Positions 1 through 7,742 of a stretch of DNA of 43,264 nucleotides are shown in pieces. How positions within the stretch are numbered: position 1 is the stretch's first letter; each line of letters opens with the position of its first letter. The position numbers and the translations under genes were made by a program. Below the pieces are notes generated by a model, which made no database searches, had not been told where the DNA came from, and was given only the letters and a program-made list of their open reading frames with translations. The DNA comes from Bryobacterales bacterium (lineage in GTDB: Bacteria; Acidobacteriota; Terriglobia; Bryobacterales; Bryobacteraceae), in contig JAFAQY010000077.1 of the NCBI GenBank assembly GCA_019261985.1, positions 1 through 43,264 on the forward strand. The letters are read 5' to 3'.

Positions 1-2
1 CC

Positions 3-677
3 GAGTATCGAGCCAAGCGCGAGGAGCTTCGCCTTGCCGAGATCGAACTAATGCGCCAGCGTGAACACGTAGCTGAGCTTCGCCGCCATCTCCCTCAGGG
101 CGCTCCTATCCAGGACTATCAGTTTGAAGAGGGGCCGCGGGACCTCAATGGTGGCGATGCGCCGGTGCGCACCGTCCGGCTCAGCGAACTCTTCACCAAG
201 CCCAATCGCTCGCTCATCATCTATCACTTGATGTACGGAAAGCGGCAGACCAAGCCTTGCCCAATGTGCACCGCCTGGCTCGACGGCGCCAACGGTGTAG
301 CCCACCACCTCGCTCAGAATCTCGACTTTGCCGTCGTCGCGGCTGCCGATATCCCCGCTCTACGCGCGCACGCTCGTGCACGCGGCTGGGACAAGCTGCG
401 ACTCCTCAGTGCTGGGAACAGTACATTCAAGTATGATTTCGGCAGCGAAGATCGCGAAGGGCATCAGGACTCCACGATTTCTGTTTTCATTCGCGACGCT
501 GATAGCACTTTGCGTCACTTCTACTCAGCGCATCCTCGGATGGCCCCAGACATTCCGGAGCGCGGCATCGACTTGCTCGCCCCAATCTGGCACTTCATGG
601 ACTTGACGCCGCAAGGCCGGGGCGACTGGTACGCCAGCCTTAACTACGGCACCAAAGTATACGCCGTTTCCACGTAG
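3..677 (+). CDS. DUF899 family thioredoxin-like protein (5' partial)
   Basis: The reading frame is open to the left edge: codons before the first in-window ATG (position 51) continue in frame as a charged helix (EYRAKREELRLAEIELMRQ), so the true start lies outside the window. The rest matches the DUF899 family, a thioredoxin-fold group of unknown reaction. It has the family's CPMCTAW segment after an 'IYHLMYG' strand, and a C-terminal 'IWHFMDLTPQGRGDWY' block. The family role as a redox or peroxiredoxin-like enzyme is inferred from the fold. No signal peptide can be judged because the N-terminus is missing. It is followed after about 70 bases by an ABM-domain gene on the same strand. Confidence 0.85.
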   Translation, partial: EYRAKREELRLAEIELMRQREHVAELRRHLPQGAPIQDYQFEEGPRDLNGGDAPVRTVRLSELFTKPNRSLIIYHLMYGKRQTKPCPMCTAWLDGANGVAHHLAQNLDFAVVAAADIPALRAHARARGWDKLRLLSAGNSTFKYDFGSEDREGHQDSTISVFIRDADSTLRHFYSAHPRMAPDIPERGIDLLAPIWHFMDLTPQGRGDWYASLNYGTKVYAVST

Positions 678-744
678 GAGCTAATACCATGGTCATGGCG
701 GGGTTGGTCTCACGGCTAAGGCGAGGGAAAGGAGCAGTTTGCAA

Positions 745-1062
745 ATGACGAACGAAAAAATAATCATGCTGATTGAAGCAAAGATTCAGCCGCAGCGCCG
801 GGCGGAGCTTGTCGAAGCCGCGCGCGAATACCTGCCGCTGGTGCGGGCAGAACCGGGTGTCGACGGGTTTTACCTGACCGTGCGAAAGGACGACCCCAAT
901 ACGTTTGTTTTTTACGAGATCTACAGTTCGCAAGCCGCACAGGATTTCCATCTGCAACAGGAGTTCACTAAGAAATTCCTAGCGACGCTAAAGAGCGCGC
1001 AGGCTGGAGAACGAGTGCGAACAAATCTGGTCGAATTGGCTGCGGAAGCAAGCGCACTCTGA
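745..1062 (+). CDS. Antibiotic biosynthesis monooxygenase (ABM) domain protein, YgiN-like
   Basis: A protein of 105 residues with the pattern of the dimeric ferredoxin-like ABM fold: an N-terminal strand 'IIMLIEAKIQPQRR', then 'LVRAEPGVDGFYLTVRKDDPNTFVFYEIYSS', then a helix with 'HLQQEFTKKF'. Members are cofactor-free quinol monooxygenases or small oxidoreductases; the substrate cannot be told from the sequence. ATG at 745 is preferred because GGAG at 731-734 lies 10 bases upstream; a TTG at 739 would be too close to that site. It is probably cytoplasmic. The gene faces the end of the kinase pseudogene, and the two stop codons nearly touch. Confidence 0.8.
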   Translation: MTNEKIIMLIEAKIQPQRRAELVEAAREYLPLVRAEPGVDGFYLTVRKDDPNTFVFYEIYSSQAAQDFHLQQEFTKKFLATLKSAQAGERVRTNLVELAAEASAL

Positions 1063-1212
1063 TCAGGGCATGGAATCCAGCAGCTTGCCGCTGGAATCCG
1101 GCGCCACGAGCTTCGCCGCTTCCACGCGAAGATCGAGCTCGGCATCCTCCAGCACTTCGCGCCCGCGCTCCCGGGCAGAGTGGCACAACTGCTCGATTTG
1201 CCGCTAGCGCCC
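1063..1212 (-). pseudogene. Remnant of a Ser/Thr kinase N-terminus
   Basis: Read on the minus strand, this stretch gives RQIEQLCHSARERGRE, then LEDAELDLRVEAAKLV and SGKLLDSMP-stop. That parallels the first 50 residues of the neighbouring kinase (RQIEELYQSARERGRK, then ADPDVRAEVERMLAEDSGGKILDEP). A TAG codon sits where the kinase has an arginine, just before RQIE, and no start codon remains. The copy then ends at a TGA instead of running into a kinase domain. It lies directly downstream of the full gene in the same orientation. The homology is seen directly; origin by partial duplication and decay is inferred. Confidence 0.7.
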
Positions 1213-1257
1213 GGGGGGGCATTGGTGTTTCCACTTCGGCTTCAGGCGGGTTGAGCT

Positions 1258-3630
1258 TCAAAGGGGCAAATTCAAGCGTTGTGCTAAGGCCGGCCACCAG
1301 GGCGTCGGGCGGAGAAACGGTCCGAGGTTCTGGACGAATGCCAGGTCCCGTTCCTCGATGGCTTTCTCTGCCCATTCGGCGGCGCGATCCAGTTCCCCGC
1401 GAACCGCATGGAAAATGGTGAGGCCGGAACCTCCGTTCACCGCGCCGGATTTGAGCTTGTCAATCAAAGCGGCCGCCCTGTCTTCCGCGCCGGCCCGCCC
1501 GAGCATCGCAGCCAGCAATCCAGCTGTCAGGCTCGACCAAGGAATAATGGCGTGGGCCTTTTCCGTTAACGTGAGCGCCTCCTCAAACCTCCCCTGCTGT
1601 GCGCATAGAGAACCGAGCGTACCCAGGGCATGAGGAAAGTCCGCATCAATTTCCAGGACCTCCCGTAGTTGGGCCTCGGCTTCCTTGACCCTGCCTGCCA
1701 GCCGGAGACCACGCGCGAAATGGTGCCGGTACAAAAGATTTAGCGGATCTCCTCCGAGTCCCCGCGCCATAGCGTCCAGCGCCTCATCAATCCGGCCAAG
1801 CGGCAAAACGTGATGGTTCCCATACCAAAACAACACATCGCGCGAGACGGGTTCCCTGGCCAGCGCCAGGCGCCAGTGCCGCTCCGCCCTCTCCCAGTCG
1901 AGCTCGCAAGGACCGATGCAGCAACCCAGCAGCGCATGGGCTTCCGGCAGAGAAGGATCGACACGTAGTGCTGCTTGTTCGGCTGCGATGGCCAACGGAA
2001 TAACTTCTTGCCATCGCCTGAAGCCTATATTGGCCTGCATCGTGTAATACAAGCCCAGGAAACTATGCGGTAATGCGAATTGCCCGTCAAGCTCGATAGC
2101 ACCGTCCAGCAATCCCCTGAACTCTGGAAGCAATTCCGGCCGCATCCCGTTGAACCACAAATTGCGGGCCTTGAGATATAGCTCATAAGCGCGAACATTG
2201 GGCGTGTACTGCCGGACGCGTGAGGCGTCTGGCGACAGCTTGACGCGTAGGGATGTCGTGATGGCCGGCGTAATCTCGTCCTGTATTACAAAAATGTCGG
2301 TCAAGTCGCGGTCATAGCGCTCTGACCAGAGATGAAAACCATCGCTCAGCTTCACGAGTTGTGCGGTAACCCGCAGGCGGCTGCCCGATTTGCGAACACT
2401 GCCCTCAAGGATGTGCTCGACATTGAGCCTTTTGCCGATTTCGCCGAACTCAATATCCTTCCCTTTGAAATAAAACGAGGATGTACGAGCGGCGACCTTC
2501 ATCCCCGGCACATTCGCCAAAGCATTAATGATTTCCTCGGCTAATCCTTCGGCGAAGTATTCGTTCTCTTTGTCCGCGCTCATGTTTGTGAACGGCAGCA
2601 CCGCGATCGATGGGCCGCTCGGTGTAGGCGGCAACATAGTCTCCGCGTCGGCCCGTTGAAGTGCCGTTCCCAATTCGGCCATGCTCTGAAAGCGCAGTTC
2701 TGGCGTTTTAGCCAGGCATCGACGGATGATGCGCTCGATTGCGCCTGCGTCTGGCAGGCCAAGCGGAGGTGGATCCTCATGAAGAATCGCGTGCATTGTG
2801 TCTATGGTGGATTTCCGCTGCCGCCACGGATGCCGGCCTGCGATAGCCTCATAAAGAATGATTCCGAGCGCGAACTGGTCGCTGCGCCCGTCCATTTCCT
2901 CGCCCCTAATCTGCTCCGGCGACATGTACGCCGGCGTTCCCACAATCTGACCGGGGATGCTTACGCCGGCGGTAAGTATCTCTTCGTTGTGCGCACGCGA
3001 GTGCGAAATCCGTTTCGCCAGCCCAAAGTCCAGCACCTTCACGTAACCGTCGAAACGAACCATGATGTTCGCCGGCTTGAGATCGCGATGAATGATACCC
3101 GCTTTGTGAGCGGCTCCGAGCGCCTCAATCACCTGGCCGATGACAACGAGGCGGCGCCCTAGCGTTGGCGAATGCCTGAGCCAGTCTCCCAAGGTTTCGC
3201 CCTGCACCAACTCGGTCACGATATATGCGGCGCCGCACGGCAGTGAGCCGACGTCGTAAAGTGTGCAGATATGGGGATGGTTCAAAGACGAGATTGCCCG
3301 GACTTCACGGTGAAAGCGCTCGCTGAACTGTTCGCGGCAGGTTTTAATGGCGACGGCGCGGCCGAGCCGGGTATCGATGGCGCGGAAGACTTCGCCCATG
3401 CCGCCCGCGCCCAGGGGCGCTTCGACGCGGTACGGTCCCAGTTGCGATCCCGGCGCTACTACGGCGGTTAGCGTTGCCGGTTCGTCCAGAATCTTCCCGC
3501 CGGAATCCTCCGCCAGCATTCGTTCGACTTCAGCTCGCACGTCGGGATCGGCACTTGCAAGCGCTTTGCGCCCGCGCTCCCGAGCGGACTGGTACAACTC
3601 CTCGATTTGTCGCCGGCGCTCCGGAGTCAC
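1258..3630 (-). CDS. Serine/threonine protein kinase with TolB-like and TPR domains
   Basis: A 790-residue cytoplasmic Hanks-type kinase. The Gly-rich loop GAGGMGEVF is at about 74-82, the ATP lysine is K96, the catalytic HRDLKPANI starts at 181 and DFG is at 201-203, so all key residues are present. Residues of about 345-450 form a TolB/FlgO-like domain (IAVLPFTNMSADKENEYFAEGL), as in many adenylate-cyclase and kinase fusions. From about 470 to the end are TPR-type helical repeats, probably for binding partners. No membrane segment is visible, unlike many bacterial PASTA kinases. The start is GTG at 3630. A TATTAT hexamer (3654-3659, minus) could be its -10 box. It is transcribed divergently from the methyltransferase gene. 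Confidence 0.93.
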   Translation of the reverse strand: MTPERRRQIEELYQSARERGRKALASADPDVRAEVERMLAEDSGGKILDEPATLTAVVAPGSQLGPYRVEAPLGAGGMGEVFRAIDTRLGRAVAIKTCREQFSERFHREVRAISSLNHPHICTLYDVGSLPCGAAYIVTELVQGETLGDWLRHSPTLGRRLVVIGQVIEALGAAHKAGIIHRDLKPANIMVRFDGYVKVLDFGLAKRISHSRAHNEEILTAGVSIPGQIVGTPAYMSPEQIRGEEMDGRSDQFALGIILYEAIAGRHPWRQRKSTIDTMHAILHEDPPPLGLPDAGAIERIIRRCLAKTPELRFQSMAELGTALQRADAETMLPPTPSGPSIAVLPFTNMSADKENEYFAEGLAEEIINALANVPGMKVAARTSSFYFKGKDIEFGEIGKRLNVEHILEGSVRKSGSRLRVTAQLVKLSDGFHLWSERYDRDLTDIFVIQDEITPAITTSLRVKLSPDASRVRQYTPNVRAYELYLKARNLWFNGMRPELLPEFRGLLDGAIELDGQFALPHSFLGLYYTMQANIGFRRWQEVIPLAIAAEQAALRVDPSLPEAHALLGCCIGPCELDWERAERHWRLALAREPVSRDVLFWYGNHHVLPLGRIDEALDAMARGLGGDPLNLLYRHHFARGLRLAGRVKEAEAQLREVLEIDADFPHALGTLGSLCAQQGRFEEALTLTEKAHAIIPWSSLTAGLLAAMLGRAGAEDRAAALIDKLKSGAVNGGSGLTIFHAVRGELDRAAEWAEKAIEERDLAFVQNLGPFLRPTPWWPALAQRLNLPL

Positions 3631-3808
3631 AAGCTTTCACCAGAATATCTCTGATAATAGCCGCGCCTCTGGTGAGCTGCAACCGCGGATGTGAAAGGCC
3701 ATCCGATGAAGCGGGAAACGCTCATATCTTCCAGGCCGGCCCTGGCCGGCATCACTGCACTTGTTTCTGCTACACATAAAAAATCCCCACGATGCTGAGG
3801 TCCCCACC

Positions 3809-4552
3809 TTGAATTCCGATCTCTACGAACATCCCGCGCTCTACGACGCGCTGCTTCCGGTCCGCGCACACTTGCCCTATTACATGGAGCTCGCCCGGCA
3901 GTCGTCCGGCGGCATATTGGAATTAGCTTGTGGAACAGGCCAGTTGACAGTGCCGCTTGCCGCCGCGGGATTGCCGGTGGTTGGGCTTGACCTATCCGCG
4001 CCGATGCTCAATACAGCCAGGGAGCGCGCGGCGGCGGCAAACGTCTCTGTTGAGCACTTGCTTGGCGACATGCGCAATTTCAATCTGGGCCGCGGGTTTG
4101 GGCTGATTTTCGTTGCGCGCAACTCGCTGCTGCACCTGCATTCGACCGAAGATATCCTGGCAACGTTCGCGGCCATTAAGCGCCACTTGGCGCCTGGGGG
4201 CATTTTCGCGTTCGACATATTCAATCCAAATATCCCGAGACTTGCGAGGCCAGCCCAGCAACGTTTCCCGGTCATGCAGGTAGAAACAGAGTTGTTCGGC
4301 ACGCTTTCTGTGGAAGAGACCAATGACTACGATGCTGCCGCACAAGTTACGCGTGCCCGTTGGTACGTTTCCGCCCCCGGGAAACCGGATGCCTGGATTC
4401 TACCTATGGAATTAAGAAGCATCTTTCCGCAGGAGCTGCCGCTGCTTCTAACTGCCCGGGGCTTTCAGCTCAAAAGTCGCGTGGGGGATCTATACGAAAC
4501 ATCGTTCGATTCCAACAGTCGCTCGCAAGTGTGTCTATGTGTGGCGGATTAG
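3809..4552 (+). CDS. Class I SAM-dependent methyltransferase
   Basis: A protein of 247 residues with the SAM-binding motif I 'ILELACGTGQLTVPLA', an acidic end of strand 2 (VVGLDLSAPML) and motif 'LLGDMRNF', followed by 'HLAPGGIFAFDIFNP'. The C-terminal half has the extra beta-sheet typical of small-molecule methyltransferases of this type. The substrate is not predictable. TTG at 3809 is chosen because GAGG lies 8 bases upstream and because family members begin close to 'LYEHPALYDAL'. No ATG occurs in frame nearby. It is divergent from the kinase gene, with about 180 bases between them. Confidence 0.85.
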   Translation: MNSDLYEHPALYDALLPVRAHLPYYMELARQSSGGILELACGTGQLTVPLAAAGLPVVGLDLSAPMLNTARERAAAANVSVEHLLGDMRNFNLGRGFGLIFVARNSLLHLHSTEDILATFAAIKRHLAPGGIFAFDIFNPNIPRLARPAQQRFPVMQVETELFGTLSVEETNDYDAAAQVTRARWYVSAPGKPDAWILPMELRSIFPQELPLLLTARGFQLKSRVGDLYETSFDSNSRSQVCLCVAD

Positions 4553-4587
4553 CCCCTGGCCCTGGGCCCTAGCCCCTGGCCCCTGCT
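4550..4587. repeat. Short tandem repeat at the end of the methyltransferase gene
   Basis: TAGCCCCTGGCCC occurs at 4550 and again at 4570, separated by a TGGGCCC segment. The first TAG is the stop codon of the methyltransferase. Reading through the repeat creates a false N-terminal extension for the next gene. Confidence 0.7.
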
Positions 4588-4589
4588 GT

Positions 4590-4618
4590 TTGACTTGCAC
4601 ACGCGCCGGATGTATTGT
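4590..4618 (+). promoter_or_regulatory. Sigma70-like promoter of the xox operon
   Basis: TTGACT (4590-4595), 17 bases, then TATTGT (4613-4618). The predicted start of transcription is near 4625, only about 10 bases before the xoxJ ATG. Confidence 0.6.
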
Positions 4619-4630
4619 CGTACGGACGAC
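4617..4630. promoter_or_regulatory. Operator-like inverted repeat over the xoxJ transcription start
   Basis: GTCGT and ACGAC arms are separated by ACGG. The element overlaps the end of the -10 box and the predicted start site, a position typical of a repressor site. No regulator gene lies next to it, so the binding protein is unknown. Confidence 0.4.
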
Positions 4631-4634
4631 CAGC

Positions 4635-5435
4635 ATGGAACGGATAATCGTTCTGCCGTGTGCGATTCTCATCTTCTCGCTTGCGGTTAACGGGGCCGCG
4701 GCTAATACGCTAAGGGTCTGCGCCGATCCCGATTACCTCCCCTACTCGAATCGGGCGGGCGAAGGCTTTGAGAACAAAGTTGCGGAAACAGTCGCGAAGG
4801 CCTTGGGCGAAACGGTCTCTTATACCTGGGCGAGTTATCGCGGCCATGGCGGCTTTCCACAATTCCTCGCCTCCACGCTCGACGCGAAAAAATGCGACGT
4901 CGTGATGAACATTCCCTACGGCAGCCGCGAAGAGCTGACCACCAAGCCGTATTACATTTCCTCGTACGTGTTCGTTTTTTCGAAAGCCAAAAACTACTCG
5001 ATTTCCAGCATGGATTCGCCCGCGCTCAAGAGCCTTCGAATCGGATTTGAGCGCGAGACGCCGGCCGAGGAGGGCGTGAAGCTCCGCGGCATGATCCCCA
5101 GGGCAACCGGCTTTGATATCGCCGATGACCCGGAGCAATCCCCCGCGGTCATGCTGAAGGCCCTGGCGGCGGGCAAGATCGATGTGCTGGTTACGTGGCA
5201 ACCCTCCATCGGCGGTTTTCTTCGTAATTACCCGAACTTTGAAGCCGTCCCGGTTCCGAATTCGCGCACGCTGGGCAGCCCCGAGCAGTACTCGTTTCCA
5301 ATGTCGATGGCGGTTCGCAATGGCGATCAGGCCATGAAGGCAAAGCTCGACGCGGTAATCCAGCAGCACGGGGCGGAAATTGAAACCGTTCTCACCCGCG
5401 CGGGCGTGAAATTATTTAGTGCACAGGAGAAGTGA
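4635..5435 (+). CDS. xoxJ: Quinoprotein dehydrogenase-associated periplasmic binding protein, XoxJ/MoxJ type
   Basis: A 266-residue exported protein with a signal peptide (MERIIVLPCAILIFSLAVNG) and the conserved start of this family, 'LRVCADPDYLPYSNRAGEGF'. Later motifs are 'CDVVMNIPYGSREE' and 'TKPYYISSYVFVF'. The family resembles ABC-transporter binding proteins (type 2 fold) but travels with methanol dehydrogenase genes. MxaJ/XoxJ proteins are thought to help mature or activate the dehydrogenase. ATG at 4635 is used because the upstream codons come from the short repeat at 4550 and precede the promoter. No Shine-Dalgarno site is seen. Its TGA shares one base with the xoxG ATG. Confidence 0.88.
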   Translation: MERIIVLPCAILIFSLAVNGAAANTLRVCADPDYLPYSNRAGEGFENKVAETVAKALGETVSYTWASYRGHGGFPQFLASTLDAKKCDVVMNIPYGSREELTTKPYYISSYVFVFSKAKNYSISSMDSPALKSLRIGFERETPAEEGVKLRGMIPRATGFDIADDPEQSPAVMLKALAAGKIDVLVTWQPSIGGFLRNYPNFEAVPVPNSRTLGSPEQYSFPMSMAVRNGDQAMKAKLDAVIQQHGAEIETVLTRAGVKLFSAQEK

Positions 5436-5881
5436 TGCGAGTTTTCGTTTCCATATTGGCGGCGCCGCTACTGCTTGCCGCGCAGGCTACCACCGCCAAA
5501 GCGCCGGGAAAGATATACACGTACAAGCTGAAGGACGGCTCCACGCGGCAGTTGGATTTTCCCATTTACGCGGACGGCAAGGGTCCGAAGGTTACGAAAG
5601 ACATTTTCAAGGGGTATGCGCTGTACAACTCCTATTGCTATCGCTGCCATGGCACGGACGCCACGGGCGGGGAACTGGCGCCCGATCTAAGGACATCCCT
5701 CAATTCCGGAATGAAGCAGCAGACTTTCATATCGATCGCAATGGTAGGCAAAACCGCCAAAGGCATGCCGAGTTGGTCCGGCTTTATCAGCCCTGAAGAC
5801 ATGATCAAGGTCTACCGCTACGTAAGGGCGCGCAGCCTGGATCTAGCGCCCACGGGCAGGCCTCCATCGGAACAGGATTAG
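5435..5881 (+). CDS. xoxG: c-type cytochrome, XoxG-like electron acceptor
   Basis: A 148-residue periplasmic monohaem cytochrome. It has a short signal peptide (ILAAPLLLAAQA), one haem-attachment motif CYRCHG (C68, C71, H72) and a candidate axial Met at M111 (KGMPSW). Its place between xoxJ and xoxF and its size fit the cytochrome cL/XoxG role, taking electrons from the PQQ enzyme. The ATG at 5435 overlaps the xoxJ stop (TGATG), with AGGAGA just upstream, so the two are probably translationally coupled. A twin-hairpin repeat separates it from xoxF. Confidence 0.87.
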   Translation: MRVFVSILAAPLLLAAQATTAKAPGKIYTYKLKDGSTRQLDFPIYADGKGPKVTKDIFKGYALYNSYCYRCHGTDATGGELAPDLRTSLNSGMKQQTFISIAMVGKTAKGMPSWSGFISPEDMIKVYRYVRARSLDLAPTGRPPSEQD

Positions 5882-5883
5882 GA

Positions 5884-5924
5884 GTAGGGCAGGCTTCAGC
5901 CTGCGGCGGACTTCAGTCCGCGCC
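5884..5924. repeat. Twin-hairpin repeat, type A, between xoxG and xoxF
   Basis: Two adjacent inverted repeats, GCAGGCTTCAGCCTGC and GCGGACTTCAGTCCGC. The second has a G-to-A change in one arm matched by C-to-T in the other, compared with the usual GCGGGCT stem. Confidence 0.85.
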
Positions 5925-5945
5925 TCAAAGGAAGGAGAAGTTGAG

Positions 5946-7736
5946 ATGAAACTGTCAATGCCATGTTGCACATTGTGTTTGATGGTCGCGCTTGCGGGCT
6001 GCGGCACCGACGCCTCAACCGGCGTCAACTCAAAAGGGGGAGGCTCGGAAGCGGGCGATTGGACCATTCCGCTCGGAAGCTATAGCGCGGTCCGCCACAG
6101 CTCGCTGAAACAGATCGATAAAACGAACGTAAATAAGCTGCAGATGGCATGGACCATGTCCACAGGCACGCTGCGCGGCCAGGAGGGTCAGCCGCTGGTC
6201 GTCGGCAACATGCTGTACTTCGAAAGTTCGTATCCCAATTACGTCTACGCGGTGAACCTGGATGACGTGGGTAAGATCGTCTGGAAATTCGCGCCGGAGC
6301 AGGACAAATTCGCGCCATCGGTGGCGTGCTGCGATGTCGTCAATCGCGGGGTCGCCTACGCGGATGGAAAGATTTTGGCCGCCGCGCTCGACACCAAACT
6401 TTACGCGCTCGACGCCAAGACCGGCAACGTGCTTTGGACCGCGACAAATGGCGACCCGAAGCTGGGTCAAACGATGACCAGCGCTCCATTAATCGTGAAA
6501 GACAAAGTGATCGTCGGGATCGCGGGCGGAGAGTACGGCGTCCGTGGATATATGACGGCCTACGATCTTAACTCCGGCAAGCAAGTCTGGCGAGCCTACA
6601 ATGTCGGTCCCGATCAAGATATTCTTGTCGACCCGCAAAAGACTCTCGACGGCGCCACCGGCCAGCCCGTAGGACAAAACTCAAGTCTTAAGACGTGGAG
6701 CGGCGATGAGTGGAAGCTCGGCGGCGGGACTACATGGGGCTGGTACAGCTACGATCCGCAGCTCAATTTGTTCTACTACGGCAGCGGAAATCCGGGCACG
6801 TGGAACCCCACTCAGAGGCCGGGCGACAACAAGTGGTCGACAACGATATTCGCGCGCAATCCCGATACCGGCGTCGCTGCGTGGGCATATCAGATGACGC
6901 CCCACGATGAATGGGATTATGACGGCATCAACGAAGGCGTGCTAACAGACACTGCCGTCGACGGCCAGACCGTCCCGACAATCACGCATTTCGATCGCAA
7001 TGGCTTCGCGTATGTGCTGGATCGCCGCAGCGGCAAGCTGCTTCGCGCGAACAAATTCGATCCGTCAACCAATTGGGCCAAAGAAATCGATCTGAAAACC
7101 GGGCGGCCGGTGCTCAACCCCGACAAGGAAACGCACGAAGACGTGAACGTGAAGGAAATCTGTCCGGCGGCGCAAGGGGCGAAGAATCATCAGCCGGCAT
7201 CGTACGACCCGCGCACCAAGCTCTTCTACGTCGGGACCAATCACATTTGCATGGATTACCAGGCGTTCGGAGTCAAATACAAGGGCGGGTTCCCGTACGT
7301 GGGCGCCATTTTGAGCATGTATCCCGCCGACCACGGGAACACGCGCGGCAGGCTCATCGCCTATGATTCGGTCAGCGGGCAGACGAAGTGGTCCGTCGAC
7401 GACACCTTCCAGGTCTACAGCGGGCCTTTAACCACCGATGGCGATGTGATCTTCTACGGAACGCTGGATGGCTGGTTCAAGGCCGCGGACGAGGCGACGG
7501 GAAAAGAGCTGTACAAATTTCACGCGCCCTCGGGAATCATCGGCAATCCGATCACATACACGTATAAAGGAAAGCAGTACGTAGCCGTCCTGTCCGGCGT
7601 CGGCGGATGGGCCGCCATTGGGCTGGCCGAGGGCTTAACGAAAGGCACAGAAGGACTCGGCGCGGTCGGCCTCACGACATCGCTTGCCGACTACACCAAT
7701 CTCGGCGGAACGCTGATGGTCTTCGCACTGGAGTAA
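5946..7736 (+). CDS. xoxF: PQQ-dependent alcohol dehydrogenase, lanthanide (XoxF) type, predicted lipoprotein
   Basis: A 596-residue PQQ beta-propeller enzyme that oxidises methanol or other small alcohols in the periplasm. The adjacent Cys pair is C128-C129 (VACCD). Metal-site residues can be placed as E196 (GGEYGVRG), N282 (GNPGTWNP), catalytic D324 and the extra D326 in WDYDG. That second Asp marks lanthanide-using XoxF/PedH enzymes; calcium enzymes carry Ala or Ser there. The spacing E-86-N-42-D-2-D agrees with known XoxF (84, 43 and 2). The N-terminus ends in a lipobox, LAGC (C19), which suggests a lipid anchor; known XoxF proteins are soluble. An AAGGAG site precedes the ATG. Substrate is not decided by sequence. 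Confidence 0.92.
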   Translation: MKLSMPCCTLCLMVALAGCGTDASTGVNSKGGGSEAGDWTIPLGSYSAVRHSSLKQIDKTNVNKLQMAWTMSTGTLRGQEGQPLVVGNMLYFESSYPNYVYAVNLDDVGKIVWKFAPEQDKFAPSVACCDVVNRGVAYADGKILAAALDTKLYALDAKTGNVLWTATNGDPKLGQTMTSAPLIVKDKVIVGIAGGEYGVRGYMTAYDLNSGKQVWRAYNVGPDQDILVDPQKTLDGATGQPVGQNSSLKTWSGDEWKLGGGTTWGWYSYDPQLNLFYYGSGNPGTWNPTQRPGDNKWSTTIFARNPDTGVAAWAYQMTPHDEWDYDGINEGVLTDTAVDGQTVPTITHFDRNGFAYVLDRRSGKLLRANKFDPSTNWAKEIDLKTGRPVLNPDKETHEDVNVKEICPAAQGAKNHQPASYDPRTKLFYVGTNHICMDYQAFGVKYKGGFPYVGAILSMYPADHGNTRGRLIAYDSVSGQTKWSVDDTFQVYSGPLTTDGDVIFYGTLDGWFKAADEATGKELYKFHAPSGIIGNPITYTYKGKQYVAVLSGVGGWAAIGLAEGLTKGTEGLGAVGLTTSLADYTNLGGTLMVFALE

Positions 7737-7742
7737 TAAACT

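Noticed and set aside
968-1375. Minus-strand frame of 135 codons across the kinase end
   Set aside because: It uses a different frame from both the kinase and its remnant; the in-frame homology to the kinase N-terminus lies elsewhere.
4539-4634. N-terminal extension of XoxJ
   Set aside because: It is encoded by the short TAGCCCCTGG repeat and precedes the predicted promoter; the signal peptide starts at 4635.
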